From: Usnea hakonensis
Taxonomy: Eukaryota > Ascomycota > Lecanoromycetes > Lecanorales > Parmeliaceae
DNA: 64,000 nucleotides
NCBI GenBank assembly: GCA_013423325.1
Contig: BLJB01000003.1
Location: forward strand, 1-64,000
Direction: 5' to 3'
Numbering within the stretch: the stretch's first letter is position 1; every line of letters begins with the position of its first letter. The notes under the pieces were generated by a model. It saw nothing but the letters and a program-made list of their open reading frames with translations, was not told where the DNA came from and did not search any database. Positions 23,467 to 35,051 of this stretch are shown here, piece after piece. Made by a program: the position numbers and the translations under genes.

Positions 23467-24177
23467 CTACTCCAATCTCCTCTTCTTCCCCTTCGGTGGC
23501 GGATCAAGCGGTGTGATCGGCGTCCGCGTGTATGTTACAGTTTTGGTAATCACTTGCCTCACGCTGACGGGTTTATGTGTGCACGACCTTGGCCCTTCAG
23601 AATATCTTGCTTTTCCATCGGGGGCCCAGTCCGCGGGTGAGAAGGGTGAGCGATGAGCACTACTTAGTGCGCTGCTTTTCGGCGAGTCCGTAGCAGGGGA
23701 CCAGGCGGGTGATTGAGGGATACGTAATTTTCGTAAGAGGGTGGGTGTACGTGCCGAGTTTGGAGGGCGCATGAACGGTGAGGGAGGAATCAATGATGGA
23801 GAGTGTGTCTTCGACGTGTCATAGCTGCTGCAGAGACAGCTGTTGGCACTCGATGGTTGGGTAAGCGGGGTCGATTTGCCGGAGACGCGGTCGAAGATGG
23901 GAGATCTGCCGGTAGAAGGGGTGGAGACGGCAGGAGAGAGGGTTCTGAGGAATTCGGTGTAGGCTTGTGGTGGTGTAATGGGTGTCTTAATGTCCTCCTC
24001 TTCTTGCTTGATTGCATCGAGCCGGCCTGGCAGTGGGCTTCTTGGTAGCTCCGAGGGTAGGCTTGCAGTCTTGGGTGTTATGAGAGCGGGCAAGGTTGGC
24101 TTTGGCGATTTGGGTGTATCGGTAGGAGAGGTGGTGCTGATGGTGGGAGGAATAGGCTTGGGCGAGGCAGGAGACAT
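23467..24177 (-). CDS. Conserved fungal proline/serine-rich protein of unknown function
   Basis: Single-exon frame of 236 aa on the minus strand. It is rich in Pro, Ser and Thr with many SP/TP sites, suggesting a phosphorylated disordered protein. Recognisable conserved-looking blocks are IKTPITPPQAYTEFLRTLSP (about 63-82), SANSCLCSSYD, PPSPFMRPPNSARTPTLLRK, HRSPFSPADWAPDGKARY, and at the C-terminus VRQVITKTVTYTRTPITPLD followed by PPPKGKKRRLE, a basic possible nuclear-localisation signal. I recall similar hypothetical proteins in filamentous ascomycetes but no function. No other domain is visible. Confidence 0.7.
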   Translation of the reverse strand: MSPASPKPIPPTISTTSPTDTPKSPKPTLPALITPKTASLPSELPRSPLPGRLDAIKQEEEDIKTPITPPQAYTEFLRTLSPAVSTPSTGRSPIFDRVSGKSTPLTQPSSANSCLCSSYDTSKTHSPSLIPPSPFMRPPNSARTPTLLRKLRIPQSPAWSPATDSPKSSALSSAHRSPFSPADWAPDGKARYSEGPRSCTHKPVSVRQVITKTVTYTRTPITPLDPPPKGKKRRLE

Positions 24178-26961
24178 GATGGCCGTCGAGTTGGAGAGAG
24201 CGTCTTGTCAAATGAATGACTCGAGGCACGATCAGACGGCGATGCCTGCGGCGGGCAAATGAGTGAGCCGTGATGGAAACAGAAGAGAAGAGAGGCTCTG
24301 GGGTGTTACAAGCTTATAAGGGAAGGGAAGGGAGGAAGAAGACGGAGGTAAGAAAGTCAGGACGTACCTCTACCTCTGATTTGTTGGATTGCTACTCGGC
24401 TACCGAGTCAAACAGGGTCTTGCAGGTCAGGGCGCGGTAAGGAAAAGAGTGATTGTGGGTGGTTATTGTGGTTATGGTGGTGGTAGTGGTGGTAGTGGTG
24501 GTATGTAGGTAGGTCGTAGCCTGTTAGAGTTGATAGCTGATCAAAGGTCGGGCGGTTACAGGAGTGAATTGTCGCGCCAAGACGCTTTTTTGCCTTTTTT
24601 TTGATTTGGATTGGGCTTTTCTGTTACAACAGCGTTCCGACTGCCACCCAGTGATGCAACTTGATGCAAGATTAGAAGTTGCACTAACGTCTTTTGGCTT
24701 AGTCGAGCTGGGATCACTCCTGGGGCTGGTCCCGGAAAAGAAAGGCAGCCACGAGGAGACTAGCACCGATATAGGGGCGGCGACAGGGGGGGTGGGATTT
24801 GGGTAAATAAAGGAAAACAGCCGACTGGATGCTTGACTGTTCCTTGGCTCTGGAAGCGCTGTGATGAATCTTTGATTGGACACAACACCTGCAAGGCCTG
24901 ACGATTCTTTGTGATTCGCGCCCCGTCCGTGCAGCTGATAAATGTCTTACTGCGGCCTATGATTTGACCACGGTTAAACTAGAGGCATGCTGTCAGCGTC
25001 ACAAATCATCTTGGAGCTCATGGGGCATCATCCTCAGGTGAAACAGGGTGTGGTAGGTAATCTTACTGACAGTGCTGACAGGTTTGGACTAACAGAGGAG
25101 ACTTGGAAGTGTTGGAAGGGCAAGAGAAATGAATCGAGTCTTTGCCGGATGCAGGCAGCAGAAGCGCTAAAGATGTGATGGCTGCCACCAAGCCGCCTAG
25201 GGAAAGCCTAGCAACCAGGTAGAATTCAATGTCACTCTACTCTCAGGAATAACAGCCGTCTTTATATAATAGAATTTCTGAATAGCCAGCCGCCCAAGGG
25301 ACTCCAATCTCGAGAGCATGAAAGCGCGCGAGAAATGCTACCAATATTGTATCAAGACATTACTTGAATCGCTGCGAATAGGCTTGGCTTGCTTTCATCT
25401 CAAGCCCCCAAATGAGCGCCGAGAACTCCGGCGTCAACGGTCTGCGTGGAGTGACCTCAGCGGCTCTGCCGGAGAAGTGCTCGAGCTTGAATAATTGACT
25501 GGCTGAAAAGTCATTATATAATCGTACGACGACTGGTCAGCGTGAGCCGCCGCATTCGATACAACAACATCTCGCGTGCGTGCATTCGTCTCATTCGATC
25601 GTTGCTGGAGTCTAAATAGCCCTCTGATCTTGCCTCAGCCAATACCGTCTCATCCAACCACCCGATCGCCTGGATCTCAACATTCTCAAGCACGCCAGAT
25701 TGACATGAGAGGCTCAGAGTCGTAGCTCTCCCGATTTAGTGCTTCTCAAGCCGCTCACTAGGATCCTCAAGCCACGTGTCTGTCAGAACTTTGTACCCTT
25801 CATCATCCTATGAAAGCTTGTTGCTGTGGGAAATTCTCGGCCTAAAACGTCTGGTTGATGCCGTAAACATCTGGAGCACAGCCTTTCACGAAAAGTCGTT
25901 ACGGAAAGCCAGGAATGCGCAGGTTATGACAGGACGGTGCGCTGTGCCAGCCCTCTCGGTTGCAATGGAAACACTAAGCAATATTTCTGTTCTCCATCCT
26001 ATCAATTCTTGCCGCCACATATCAAGTGGATCCCCATCAGATCATTGCTGGCATTCCGCGCATCAATTTCAATATAGACACTGCCGAATGAGCTGGACAA
26101 TTGATCATCTAGATGCTGTAAATCAATATGAGAAAACTATGTACAAAACGCAATAAAGATGCCTTCAGCTGGTCACAAAGACTTTTCTGATATGAGTGCT
26201 CGGGTTCATGGGTTACATCTCTCCAACGACCATGTAAAGACATAGAGGAGCGCAGACATGGCTAGTCATTGGCCGAGTGTATCTATGACTGTCCGACAGG
26301 CGCCTGTTTTCTGTCGCATGATCATTGATCGCTCGAGATTAGCAAGCAATGGACATCGAGAGTGGGGGTGAGTGCTTGCTTTCAAGTCAATGTTCGGTTT
26401 TGCGATGTATGAATTTGAGTCAATTTACAAGCTTCATTGCGTTTGTTATCAAGAATACTTCAAAGATGCTGAATAAGTGATGCGGATGCCGAAAGGAGAA
26501 CAGTAGCGCCTCAATAAAGCCTCTTCAGGCGCCTATGGCCCAAATAGTCCGGAAGCCTTTAGGAAACCATTGGAGAATATACCAAAACAAAAGCAAGGTT
26601 CCTGTACATTAATAGAAAATTATCCAGCTGCACCGCTCATGGAGACAAACCAGCGGTCCAAAGGCAGTATCATTCAAGACAGCGAATAAACGCCTGGCTG
26701 AATCCCGGATTCAGTTGGGGCTCTGCTGTTCTTGTACACCGTGTGCTAAAGAACCAAAAACATAAGAAACGCCAGCAAGGCTGTACCCTTGCTGGCTCCG
26801 TACTTCCAATAGGGTGGAACGCCAAGTCCCGACCCTGGTTGTATTACCTGCCAAAAGGGGCCGGTATCTCCGGTATCCGTCACGCCATTGGTCTTCTGGG
26901 GGCTGAGTGGAGCCTTCACTAGAGGCTTGTGGTCTTTCCTGTATTTCCTTGTAGGCCTTGA
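24178..26961. other. 2.8-kb interval without a supported gene
   Basis: This covers the promoter of the 24177 gene and the 3' side of the gene ending at 26962. Open frames at 24524-24883 (minus) and 25776-26156 (plus) have no motif or family resemblance. A GGT-type triplet repeat lies at 24474-24504. A possible frameshifted continuation of the 26962 gene lies at 26711-26986 (see findings). Confidence 0.5.
24474..24504. repeat. GGT/AGT triplet microsatellite
   Basis: An interrupted run of GGT with AGT units, upstream of the minus-strand gene starting at 24177. Confidence 0.8.
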
Positions 26962-28236
26962 TCACCTTGAGTATCTGGGCATGCTCTTTCGTTGCTGGAT
27001 CTGCGCCTCTGTGTCCTTGTAGAGTCTATCCAGATAGTCCATTGTAGTAACATCCTTGAGCATTCTCCCCACTTGGATACCAGCGGAAATCAATTGGAGC
27101 ACATGACGATCATCCTTTAATGGTCTCGACTGAGGCTTGGTAGAGTGACGCATCTCCACAGAGTTTTCCAGTAGAGTTGTTAGCTCCTTGATTTGGCCAT
27201 CATAAATTGCCTTTGAAGGTATCCGACGCTTGGTGGCCAGCCTCTTTAGCAGATACACCCACTCAGTCCAAGCCCTGTCAGCGGCAACTCGTACCATGGG
27301 CTTTCCAGCTTCCAATGGTATCGGGAATTGGTACATAGCAATGAAATCAAAAGCGCATTGGGAAAGACGTCTGTTCACGCGTGACATTATGTCGTTTTGT
27401 TCTTGATGGTCTAGGCTGACAGGCTCAAAATCCAGATCTCGTTCCCGGGCCTGTTGGACTTCAATCTTTGGCAGATGCTGGACCTGTCCCTCGGCGAACT
27501 CATCTCGACCTCCACGGAATCTCTTGGGTGGTCTCTCATATCCTTTGGGCTCAGGCAGAATGGCTGCTTCCCTTGAAGCAAGGCGTTCATCCAGGTATTC
27601 AGCACGATCCTGCGGAATAGTATACTCTTGTTCCCATGAGTGATTGCCAGGCGAGGAGGGTGAAACTTGATTTATGTCCTGGTAACTCATGCGACGTGTC
27701 AACCCTGACGAAGGCCTTCCTGAATTGAGTCCGAGCGCTATTTCGGAGTGTGCAAAGGGATGTTGGAATGAGGTTGGTACCCTCGAAAGCTGTGGCGATC
27801 CCTGGCTCAAATGGTCGACCCGATCAGGAGGCTCATATGACCCGGGTCTTCTCGCGGGAGGTGGCATAACCAAAATGCGATTCCTGTCCACAAGTTCATC
27901 TCGATACGCAGGATTTATTTGTTGCAAAGGTCCAAGAGCTCTGGGGTCAAGACTTGCGCGCTCTTCTGAGAATGCGTATAGTGAATTTGGAGAGGCAGTG
28001 CTACGGGAATCCGTGTACACAGGGCGAGAGGCGAATGGCGCGATACCATGTTCATCAGGATACGGCGTATGAGTACTAAGAGGCAATTAGTCAACGTTAT
28101 CGCATCAATTCCATGACTTGACAATCATTCACCTTCGGATGTTGGCTTCTTGCGGGCGATGAGAGGAGACAAGGTCCTCTCTGTCGTGTCCTGGCTTCGT
28201 CCACTGGTCTGAGTAGTAGCCCTCCCGGTGCGACAT
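26962..28236 (-). CDS. Conserved fungal protein of unknown function
   Basis: Two minus-strand exons, 28236-28133 and 28075-26962, joined in phase (AG|T) by a GTGAAT...TTAG intron, give about 405 aa starting MSHREGYYSDQWTKPG. The first 230 residues are disordered and Pro/Ser/Arg-rich. From about residue 255 a helical block runs: IMSRVNRRLSQCAFDFIAMY, then FPIPLEAGK, AWTEWVYLLKRLATKRRIPS, LTTLLENSVEMRH, and LKDDRHVLQLISAGIQVGRM with TTMDYLDRLYKDTE. I recall this block in ascomycete proteins of unknown role; it may be a protein-interaction or transcription-related domain, which is a guess. The TGA at 26962-26964 cuts a helix, and a different frame continues with similar helical sequence, so the C-terminus may be frameshifted. 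Confidence 0.75.
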
Positions 28237-29744
28237 TTCGAGAGACACTAAGGTATCAGTACAGACCAAGCCCTAGCATCGACGGGAGGACGATGCTGCA
28301 AAGGTTCGTAGACGCAAGGACAACTTCCTTGAAGACATAATGTCTCTCGCAACTTTGAAAGTCGACTGAGTGTTGACTAGTAGGCTATAGTTGGGGAATC
28401 GTCATCTTTTGAGCACGCCCAGGTCACATATAATGACTGCAGATCTTGACGCCCGAAGGAGCAGATAGCAGGCATTACTTCTGGAAAACTCATTCAGAAT
28501 TCCAGGGTTTAATTTCAACGATGCAGCCCTTGCTGTTGAGGATCTGTTGAGGCAGGGCTTCCAGTGCGATGAGTTGGCGCCTGAGAGGTTGTCCGGTGAT
28601 GGCAGTCTACGGTCAAATGGCGGTATGCATCTTGGTGTTGTGGTCCAGTCGGCTGGCTGGACAGGCAAAACAAAAAAAGTTAAAATCGAACGATGAAAAG
28701 CATTTTCTCATCCAATGCGGTGAGCCTTTTCCATGGACATTCCGAGAGTGTGGCGAGAATAGCATGAAACAGACCAAGAGCCCGCTTGCAATCGAACCGC
28801 CAATTCCCTTAGCTTGAGTACGGAGACAGAACTATCGCTTTTCCACTTTGTAAGTGTCTGGAAATAAAGCGCGGCGCTAACGGTATCTGGGGATTGGGTA
28901 GCCATGAGGCATGAATGATAGACGAATAGCGAGGACTGATGGAGACTAGGGATTGAAAGGCCGAGCTTTCGATCCTTGTGATTGCGTATCAGACTGGTTC
29001 CCTTCGTCAATCGACGAATACTTGTGGAGAATACCAAGATGCCAGTCTGAAAAAGCATATGCATTGTGGATGCAGACTTTGAAGGCAAGGACATTAGTGC
29101 ATCATTCGCGTCGCCTCAATTGCGTGCGCGTTCGTTGTCAATGCAGAAACCAGTCCTGCATTTGGACACCGTAGGCAACCCCAGGCGACGTGTGCATCGA
29201 TCTTCAGACGCCGAACCGCGTAAGCAAGGAAGCTCATGCATCCTGATCACTGGTTTGGCGAGGTACTCTCCCTAGCAAACGTTGCAACGGAGGAAATTTA
29301 GGGTACAAGGCGGAGATGCGAAAGGTCAGCGCCTTACGCCCCGGAGAGCGAGAGAGGGTGAGGCTGTTAGTGGAAATGTCGTTCGGTATGCTCAATGATC
29401 TGCTACTTGACGTACAATCGTGATTCTGGAACAGATCATCGCCAGTGAGTCTTGAGAGTGGAGGCTCTAGGTTGTGCCCTTGCATTGATGAAGAGCCGAA
29501 GAAGGATTCTGCAGTCAGTTGCTGCCCAAAATTGCAGATCTTTACTTCTCTCCGACTCAGACCAAGCATTATGAGGCACATATCTCCATTTTACTTGCAA
29601 CGAGCCTATCAAATCTATTCTCTACGGTATGCAATTTTGAGAATATGTATTATTTCCATAGACATGATACTATTTACTCTATCACCCTCTCAGCCACTAG
29701 TCAGCTCTTGAGCCAGTGGTCTTTTCGGCACTTGTCTACCTGTT
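28237..29744. other. Intergenic, no gene seen
   Basis: Upstream of the 28236 gene and downstream of the Izh3-like gene. The longest frames (28708-29094 minus, 29234-29581 minus, 29519-29983 plus) have no family resemblance; the last overlaps a real exon of the Izh3-like gene in antisense. Confidence 0.5.
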
Positions 29745-31374
29745 TTATCGCGTCAAAATGTCGTACCCGCACTCTTCTTGCCCTCGTTCAAAGGCTACAG
29801 AGAAAAAACTCTGCATCGCCATGTAATGAAAGAGGATGCCGCCCAGTACTGCCAGATGCCAGATGTTGTGACTACCTCCGATATAGTCAAACCAGCCATG
29901 TAACCACCGCTCCGGCACCTGCTCATGGATCAGTCCAGCTCACGTTCTATGCTATCGACTACTTACCTGAGCAGCGTAAATGAGAGCACCGACAAAATAC
30001 ACGGTGATCGATTTTCCAATAGGCGCATAAAACGCCCATGCCCATCCTGGACTTCTAGTCCAGCTCAACTGGAAGATTGGGGCAAATCCAGTGGCCGCAA
30101 GGGCAACATAGAAGAGGACACGGAACCAATTCATATCTGCGCGATTGAACGTTGGATGCCAGGGTAGTATAACACCCCCTACACCTAGAGTGGCGGTAGT
30201 TGTGATATAGATCCATCGACTGACAGGTTCGCAATAGAAAGCAGTGTATTCCGTGGTCATGATGGAAGCAGCGATTAATAGCGAGATACCGGTATAGTCG
30301 ACGCAAGCAAAGCGTTCCATGAGGGTCTGTTGTGAGATACTGCTCATCGTATGCCACATGCATGAGCAGACGAGACATTTGCAAGCGGCAAAGAAGAAAG
30401 CGGCAGCGAAGAAGACATCGGTTTTGGAAGAATGAGAGAAATTGACAGAGGAGGGGTAGAAGTAGAACGCTATGGCCAGGACAATGACCAAGCCGATGGC
30501 ATGAGACCAGATATTCACAGTCTCGTTCGAAAAGCTGAAAGCCGATTTGATGCAGTCGATCTTGTTCTCGGAGAACCGATAGCCTCTCGTGATGTGAGGA
30601 TTGACTCGCCATGGATACGGAAGGTCGTCGTATGTGATGAGGCGGTGCTCTTTTGCCCTCTTGACAGCATGCTCAATGTTTTCCTTCAATGTCTCTTTAG
30701 CCCGGCGTGCCTTGTCCAACCCCTCATCTACAATCTCTTTCGCCTTTTCGAAACCTTCTTCTGCCATGCGCCAGCCTCCGTCTATGATCTCGGAGAATCC
30801 CGTATCCTTGACAGCAAGGGCACGAGCCTCCAAATCCGATAGGAACTTGTCCATGAGTCGCATACCAGCTTGGGCTTTTGTTTCTAATGTCTCTCGAGTC
30901 GGTAATGCATCGTTGTATCTGCTCTCTACCGTCTCAACAAGTATCCTTGCCCGTCGTCGTCCGGCGCCAATCAGCTCGCCCGAGACGAGTGAACATGATT
31001 CTCGTATGGCATCTAGAGTGAAGTATGCGCCGTTGACCGTGGCATCGAGCTTCAAGTTGCCGTAATTTTCTATCCAGTCCAACCGTCGTCCCAGCTCGGA
31101 GATGAAGAGGTCAACCTGGTTGGTGCGTTAGCGTACAAACGATACTATGATTGCAACACCAGAAACAAACCTTCATAAATATGGCATCCGAGTCTAAATC
31201 GTGAGAGCGCCTCCTCCATTGCTGATGGGATGAGTGCCGCCTGCGCTGAGACAATGGCGATGCAGGTGGAGGTATTGCGGTGGTGTGAGCGTCTGATGCG
31301 CCGTCATGAGACGAAAGTGTCAGTGAAGGGGTAGAACAGGCCATGATGAGCGATGCTGATGAAAGAGAGGGCAT
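29745..31374 (-). CDS. IZH3: ADIPOR/PAQR (hemolysin III-like) receptor, Izh3-like
   Basis: Three minus-strand exons, 31374-31171, 31115-29967 and 29918-29745, about 508 aa. Residues 1-60 are Ser/Arg-rich. Residues 65-250 are predicted helices (EKAKEIVDEGLDKARRAKET and similar), forming the long N-terminal extension that marks the Izh3 branch. The rest is a seven-helix PAQR domain. It starts at DLPYPWRVNPHITRGYR and holds the metal-site motifs: ETVNIWSHAIG, CVDYTGIS with the Asp, and GGSHNIWHLAV with two His, restored only by splicing the last intron (Q|VPERW). Yeast Izh proteins affect zinc and sterol homeostasis and the superfamily includes ceramidase-like hydrolases. It should be an ER or plasma-membrane protein. 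The symbol is by analogy. It shares a 470-bp divergent intergenic region with the THOC5-like gene. Confidence 0.88.
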
Positions 31375-31844
31375 CTGAAGTTGAATTTGTCTCGACCGGA
31401 ATGGGTTGGAGTAGATTGATTACTTAGGTTCAGCTTCGGCGAGTTGTTGGTCAGGAGGGGGAGGCGGGGCTCTTGGATCGGTTCACTTGATTAGGGTGAG
31501 GGGGGAATAAAGCCATCAGATGAATTAGTGATATACCAGAGTAGAGCAGAGTACCTTAGATATGAGGGACTTGAAAAGAATGGATTGAGTTATGTATAGG
31601 GCACACAATACGCACGTGGGACCTGCAGGCGTTGTAGTAGGATCAAGCAGAAGAGCAAGAACACATGAGTGGCGGCGCAGGGTCCGGGCCCTCAAAAAGC
31701 ACCCTAATTCAGCTAGTACGAGTACCTTACCTCAAGGGGCAGACTAAGGTACTGTAAGTGTTAGTGGTAATATATAACGTTCTTCGACTACTAACAAACC
31801 CTACGATCTCAATCGATAAAGGTATCGAAAGGCAAACCTCCATC
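31375..31844. promoter_or_regulatory. Divergent promoter region of the IZH3-like and THOC5-like genes
   Basis: 470 bp separate the two start codons. The segment contains several TACCTTA/TAAGGTA motifs (about 31553, 31727 and 31746). No TATA box is obvious. Calling it a shared promoter is inference from gene orientation. Confidence 0.5.
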
Positions 31845-32622
31845 ATGTCAGCGTCCATTGCTGACATGGAGACTGGGGACATAGTCACTGACGACTACCT
31901 TCAATCCGTCTTGGCCACATCCCTCCACACTCGTGAACAATGCATGTATCTCATCAATCTTGTCGAAGCCAATGGCAGTACCGTCTCACAGACACCTTCA
32001 GTTCAAATCCAACTTGACGTATCGAAGCAGCAACGTCTACTGTACTCCTGTCTTGGCCGTTTGCGCGAACTGAATCGCAATGCTATTCTCAAAGTGAGGA
32101 ATACAAAGCAGACAACGGCAGAGGCGCGGCAAGAAATCGACAGGCTACATCTGCAGCTTCAAAATCTCTACTATGAGGAGAGGCATCTCCGGGGCGAGAT
32201 CGCCGCCTGCGAGTCCTACGAGTAGGGTTGACTCGCAAAATCTCGCCACAGAAAAAGGCTAACTTTCGCCTTTTCAGCCATAAATACCAACAGCTCCCCT
32301 TGATACCCGTAGAAGAGTTCCTTGAAGTGCATCCCGAGCACACAGGAGATGACGAAAAGACAATGATGTTTGCGCGCATCAATCACGAGCTCTCGGAGCG
32401 AGAATTGTTGGAGCAGGAGCGGCAGGGTTTACTCAAGAAGAAGCAGGGCTTGATTGCGGACAACAAGAAACGGAAGGATGACCTCGCGAGCTTGGACAAA
32501 GATCTGGAGACGTTCATCGATGTATGTGACTTTGGAATATGGGATACTTCATGCGAACGCGCAATGCTGACCCATACTAGGCCGCCAAACCTATACAAAA
32601 GATCTTCGAGAAGCAATATTGA
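31845..32622 (+). CDS. THO complex subunit 5 homologue (THOC5/FMIP family)
   Basis: Three exons, 31845-32221, 32278-32521 and 32581-32622, about 220 aa. The intron phases match (GA|C codon, then phase 0). The N-terminal half ends in a coiled coil containing EARQEIDRLHLQLQNLYYEE, followed by the family hallmark in which HLRGEIAACESYDHKYQQLP leads to LIPVEEFLEVHPEH. The second half is another coiled coil, HELSERELLEQERQGLLKKK, ending FIDAAKPIQKIFEKQY. This matches the N-terminal region of THOC5 in animals; filamentous fungi have short versions. THO couples transcription to mRNA export in the nucleus. An upstream in-frame frame start exists at 31758, but the ATG at 31845 (MSASIADMETGD) opens the conserved part. 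Confidence 0.85.
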
Positions 32623-33784
32623 GCTTTCACAAACACTTTAGGGATAGCAATTTCCGTTCGAGCACAGATTTAATTGCTCGCCCAGGTGTCGGCGTCGTAA
32701 CAGAGTGGCGCTCTTGTGGAAATGTGAATCGAGATACCCATTTTCGCGATGGCAGTTGATTGCTCATGCTCAGAGTCAGTGACAACGATTTCACCTCTTC
32801 TACATGTAGCTCAATTTGACTTAATAGTACCAAAGACCCTCGACCGGCATGTGAGCGACATCTCCCATCTTCTCACCTCCTCATTATCGTCTACTCTTCT
32901 TCTGCATGTTCCCAGCCACATATAAAGTCTACTACATTCCGCACAGCATCCAGCGGTTCCACATCACCTAAATTATTACCCCTAACATATGAGGACCTGT
33001 GAAACCTGCTTGTTATCTTGAACACGTTTACACTCCACTCGCTATGAATTGGTACAAATCAAATCTGTCCCCATCTACCCTAAATTTGAGGAACTCGTGG
33101 CTGTTGGTCAGCCTCTGCTGAAAAGCATCCACTGCATCCCGCCAGGGCATCGTCAACGCTCCCAAAAGCAAGCACAGTAGCCAGGCGACTCCCCCACTCC
33201 TCTACTGCCACAGAAACGAACGAGCTCAACCTCTCCAAAGTTGCAGCCACGTCAAACCCCGCGGAGCAATGCATATCAAACCCCTCACGAATAGCGCGAA
33301 CCCCGAGACGCGAATTGACCATCCTTCATCGCGCAAAACGCTACGTTCTCGGCGATCCGGATGTGAACGGACATTGGCCGAGAGACTTCGTTGATGATGG
33401 TCTTTGGGCTTCGCTGAACCTGATGGCTTGGGTTTTAGACGATTGTTTATTGGGTTGTGGGTCGCGTGTCGAAAGGAATAGGTTCTTTTGGCTGGGGCTT
33501 GATTGTGTAGACTGTCTTTTTTTCTCTACGTCATTTGCGGCCATTGCAGCGATGTTCTTGGGGGTCATCACCTCGAATTCATGTAAAGGTCAAGGCAACG
33601 CATGGATTAGGTTTAAAAATTCTATTTCAGTCTTATTACGACTGCTCTCGAAAAAAGCGGAGTCATCGTCGGTATCAAAAGTGCTTTTGCTTCAACATCC
33701 AAATGACGAAAATTCACTGTAGCTACTCCAAACGGAGTCCCCAGTTCCCGGACTATCCTAGTGCCACTGCTTCTATCACTATTG
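32623..33784. other. Intergenic, doubtful minus-strand frames
   Basis: Convergent 3' ends of the THOC5-like and SDR genes. Minus-strand frames at 33341-33571 and 33080-33322 have plausible protein-like composition but are separated by stops and no splice joins them cleanly, so I do not call a gene. A plus-strand frame at 33315-33722 overlaps them. Confidence 0.4.
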
Positions 33785-35051
33785 TTAAATTTCTGAAGCT
33801 TTAAGTGCTGCAGTCGGAGAAAATCTCGTCCAAAAAGGTGTCACGTCTTCAGTACTCATTATTGAATCAGAGTTTTGCTCTTTACCATTGCTCGTGGACA
33901 GTTTCAAGCGTTGGGCGTAGTCCTTCTACAGATTAGCGAGACCCGGCTATGAGATGTAGGGGAGCGGAAGAATTTCTTGTGACACTTACCATGCAACCAA
34001 TGCGGATACCCTCTTCGATGCCCACCCGAGGCTTGTATCCGAGAATCCGGCGGGCTTTCTCACCGCTACAATACCTCGTGCCACATGCGTCAAAGACGCT
34101 CCCGCGGCTCAACGTGGCTGGGGTGCCAGTAACCCAGGTTGCCAACTCGGCAATGTACCCAGCCATTGCCGCAAGAGGTACGGGTATGTGCACCTCAAAT
34201 GATGGATAATGGCCAAAGTTTTTCCATACTTCCAGACAAAAGTCTCGAAATGGAATGGGTTCTTCGTTGGAAACGAAGATTGCTTCCCCAGCAGCAGTCC
34301 TTGTCGACAACAGGTTCTCTACCGCCAGTACGTGAGCATCTGCGACATTACCTACGTAAGTCACATCCCATAAGTTCTCGCCATCACCCACGACGAACGG
34401 CGTTTCTCCTTTGGCAATGCACGCGTGGACCGATGGAATAAGCTGGTAATCTCCAGGGCCGAATAGTACGGAAGGTCGAAGAGCACAGGTCGCAAGATTA
34501 TCATCGCATTCGCCGAGCACTATCGCCTCAGCCGCAGCCTTACGATAGGGTTAGTAAGAGCGCATCTATCATTTCCAAGAACAGCGACTCGCCTTGGACT
34601 CTCCATATATCAATGAATGAGCTGACGTTGGCCACCGCTCATCGATGTTACGATACTCACGACTCATGTCGTCTGTAATGGCAGTGCAGGAGCCAGTCCA
34701 TACGAACGCTTTGACGCCTGAGCTCTTAGCGGCTGCAAGCATGTTGCGAGTGCCATTAATATTGACATTGAAAACACGGTCCTGTTGTTCTCTCCCGTAG
34801 CGAAAAGCAAGTTCTGGAACCAATCCGGCGGAATGTATGATGACATCTGGCTTGATACTATCCACAAGAGCGTTGACACAAGTAGCATTGGTGACGTCGC
34901 CACTTTTATATGTGATGTTTGGCTTGGGCTCGATCGGAAATGTTAGGTCTAGAACAGTGATCACCCACTCCGGATGTTGTTCTTGTACGGCTTGGACAAT
35001 AGCAGTACCCAGAAAGCCAGTACCACCAGTTATAAGTACGGAGGCAGCCAT
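33785..35051 (-). CDS. NAD(P)-dependent 3beta-HSD/sterol 4-carboxylate dehydrogenase-like SDR
   Basis: Three minus-strand exons, 35051-34593, 34538-33990 and 33925-33785, about 382 aa. The N-terminus has the Rossmann dinucleotide motif VLITGGTGFLGTAIV. The catalytic Tyr-Lys pair lies in YGESK (Tyr149, Lys153), at the end of exon 1. Exon 2 gives the substrate half: LRPSVLFGPGDYQLIP, FVVGDGENLWDVTYVGNVAD and FLCL-type segments, ending GYKPRVGIEEGIRIGCM. Exon 3 adds DYAQRLKLS and a polar tail. This is the extended SDR 3beta-hydroxysteroid dehydrogenase/isomerase family, which includes Erg26 of ergosterol synthesis, although fungi carry several paralogues of unknown substrate. No other sterol gene is nearby. 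Intron 1 has a GC donor (AAG|GCGAGT) with a TTACTAAC branch site and a TAAG acceptor. Confidence 0.85.

Noticed and set aside
24524..24883. 119-aa minus-strand frame
   Set aside because: No motif, no conserved block, and the interval has no splice-supported neighbours.
25776..26156. 126-aa plus-strand frame
   Set aside because: Composition looks random and it has no recognisable feature.
33080..33571. Two minus-strand frames that might be one gene
   Set aside because: Stops separate them, no splice pair of reasonable length joins them, and no family resemblance was seen.
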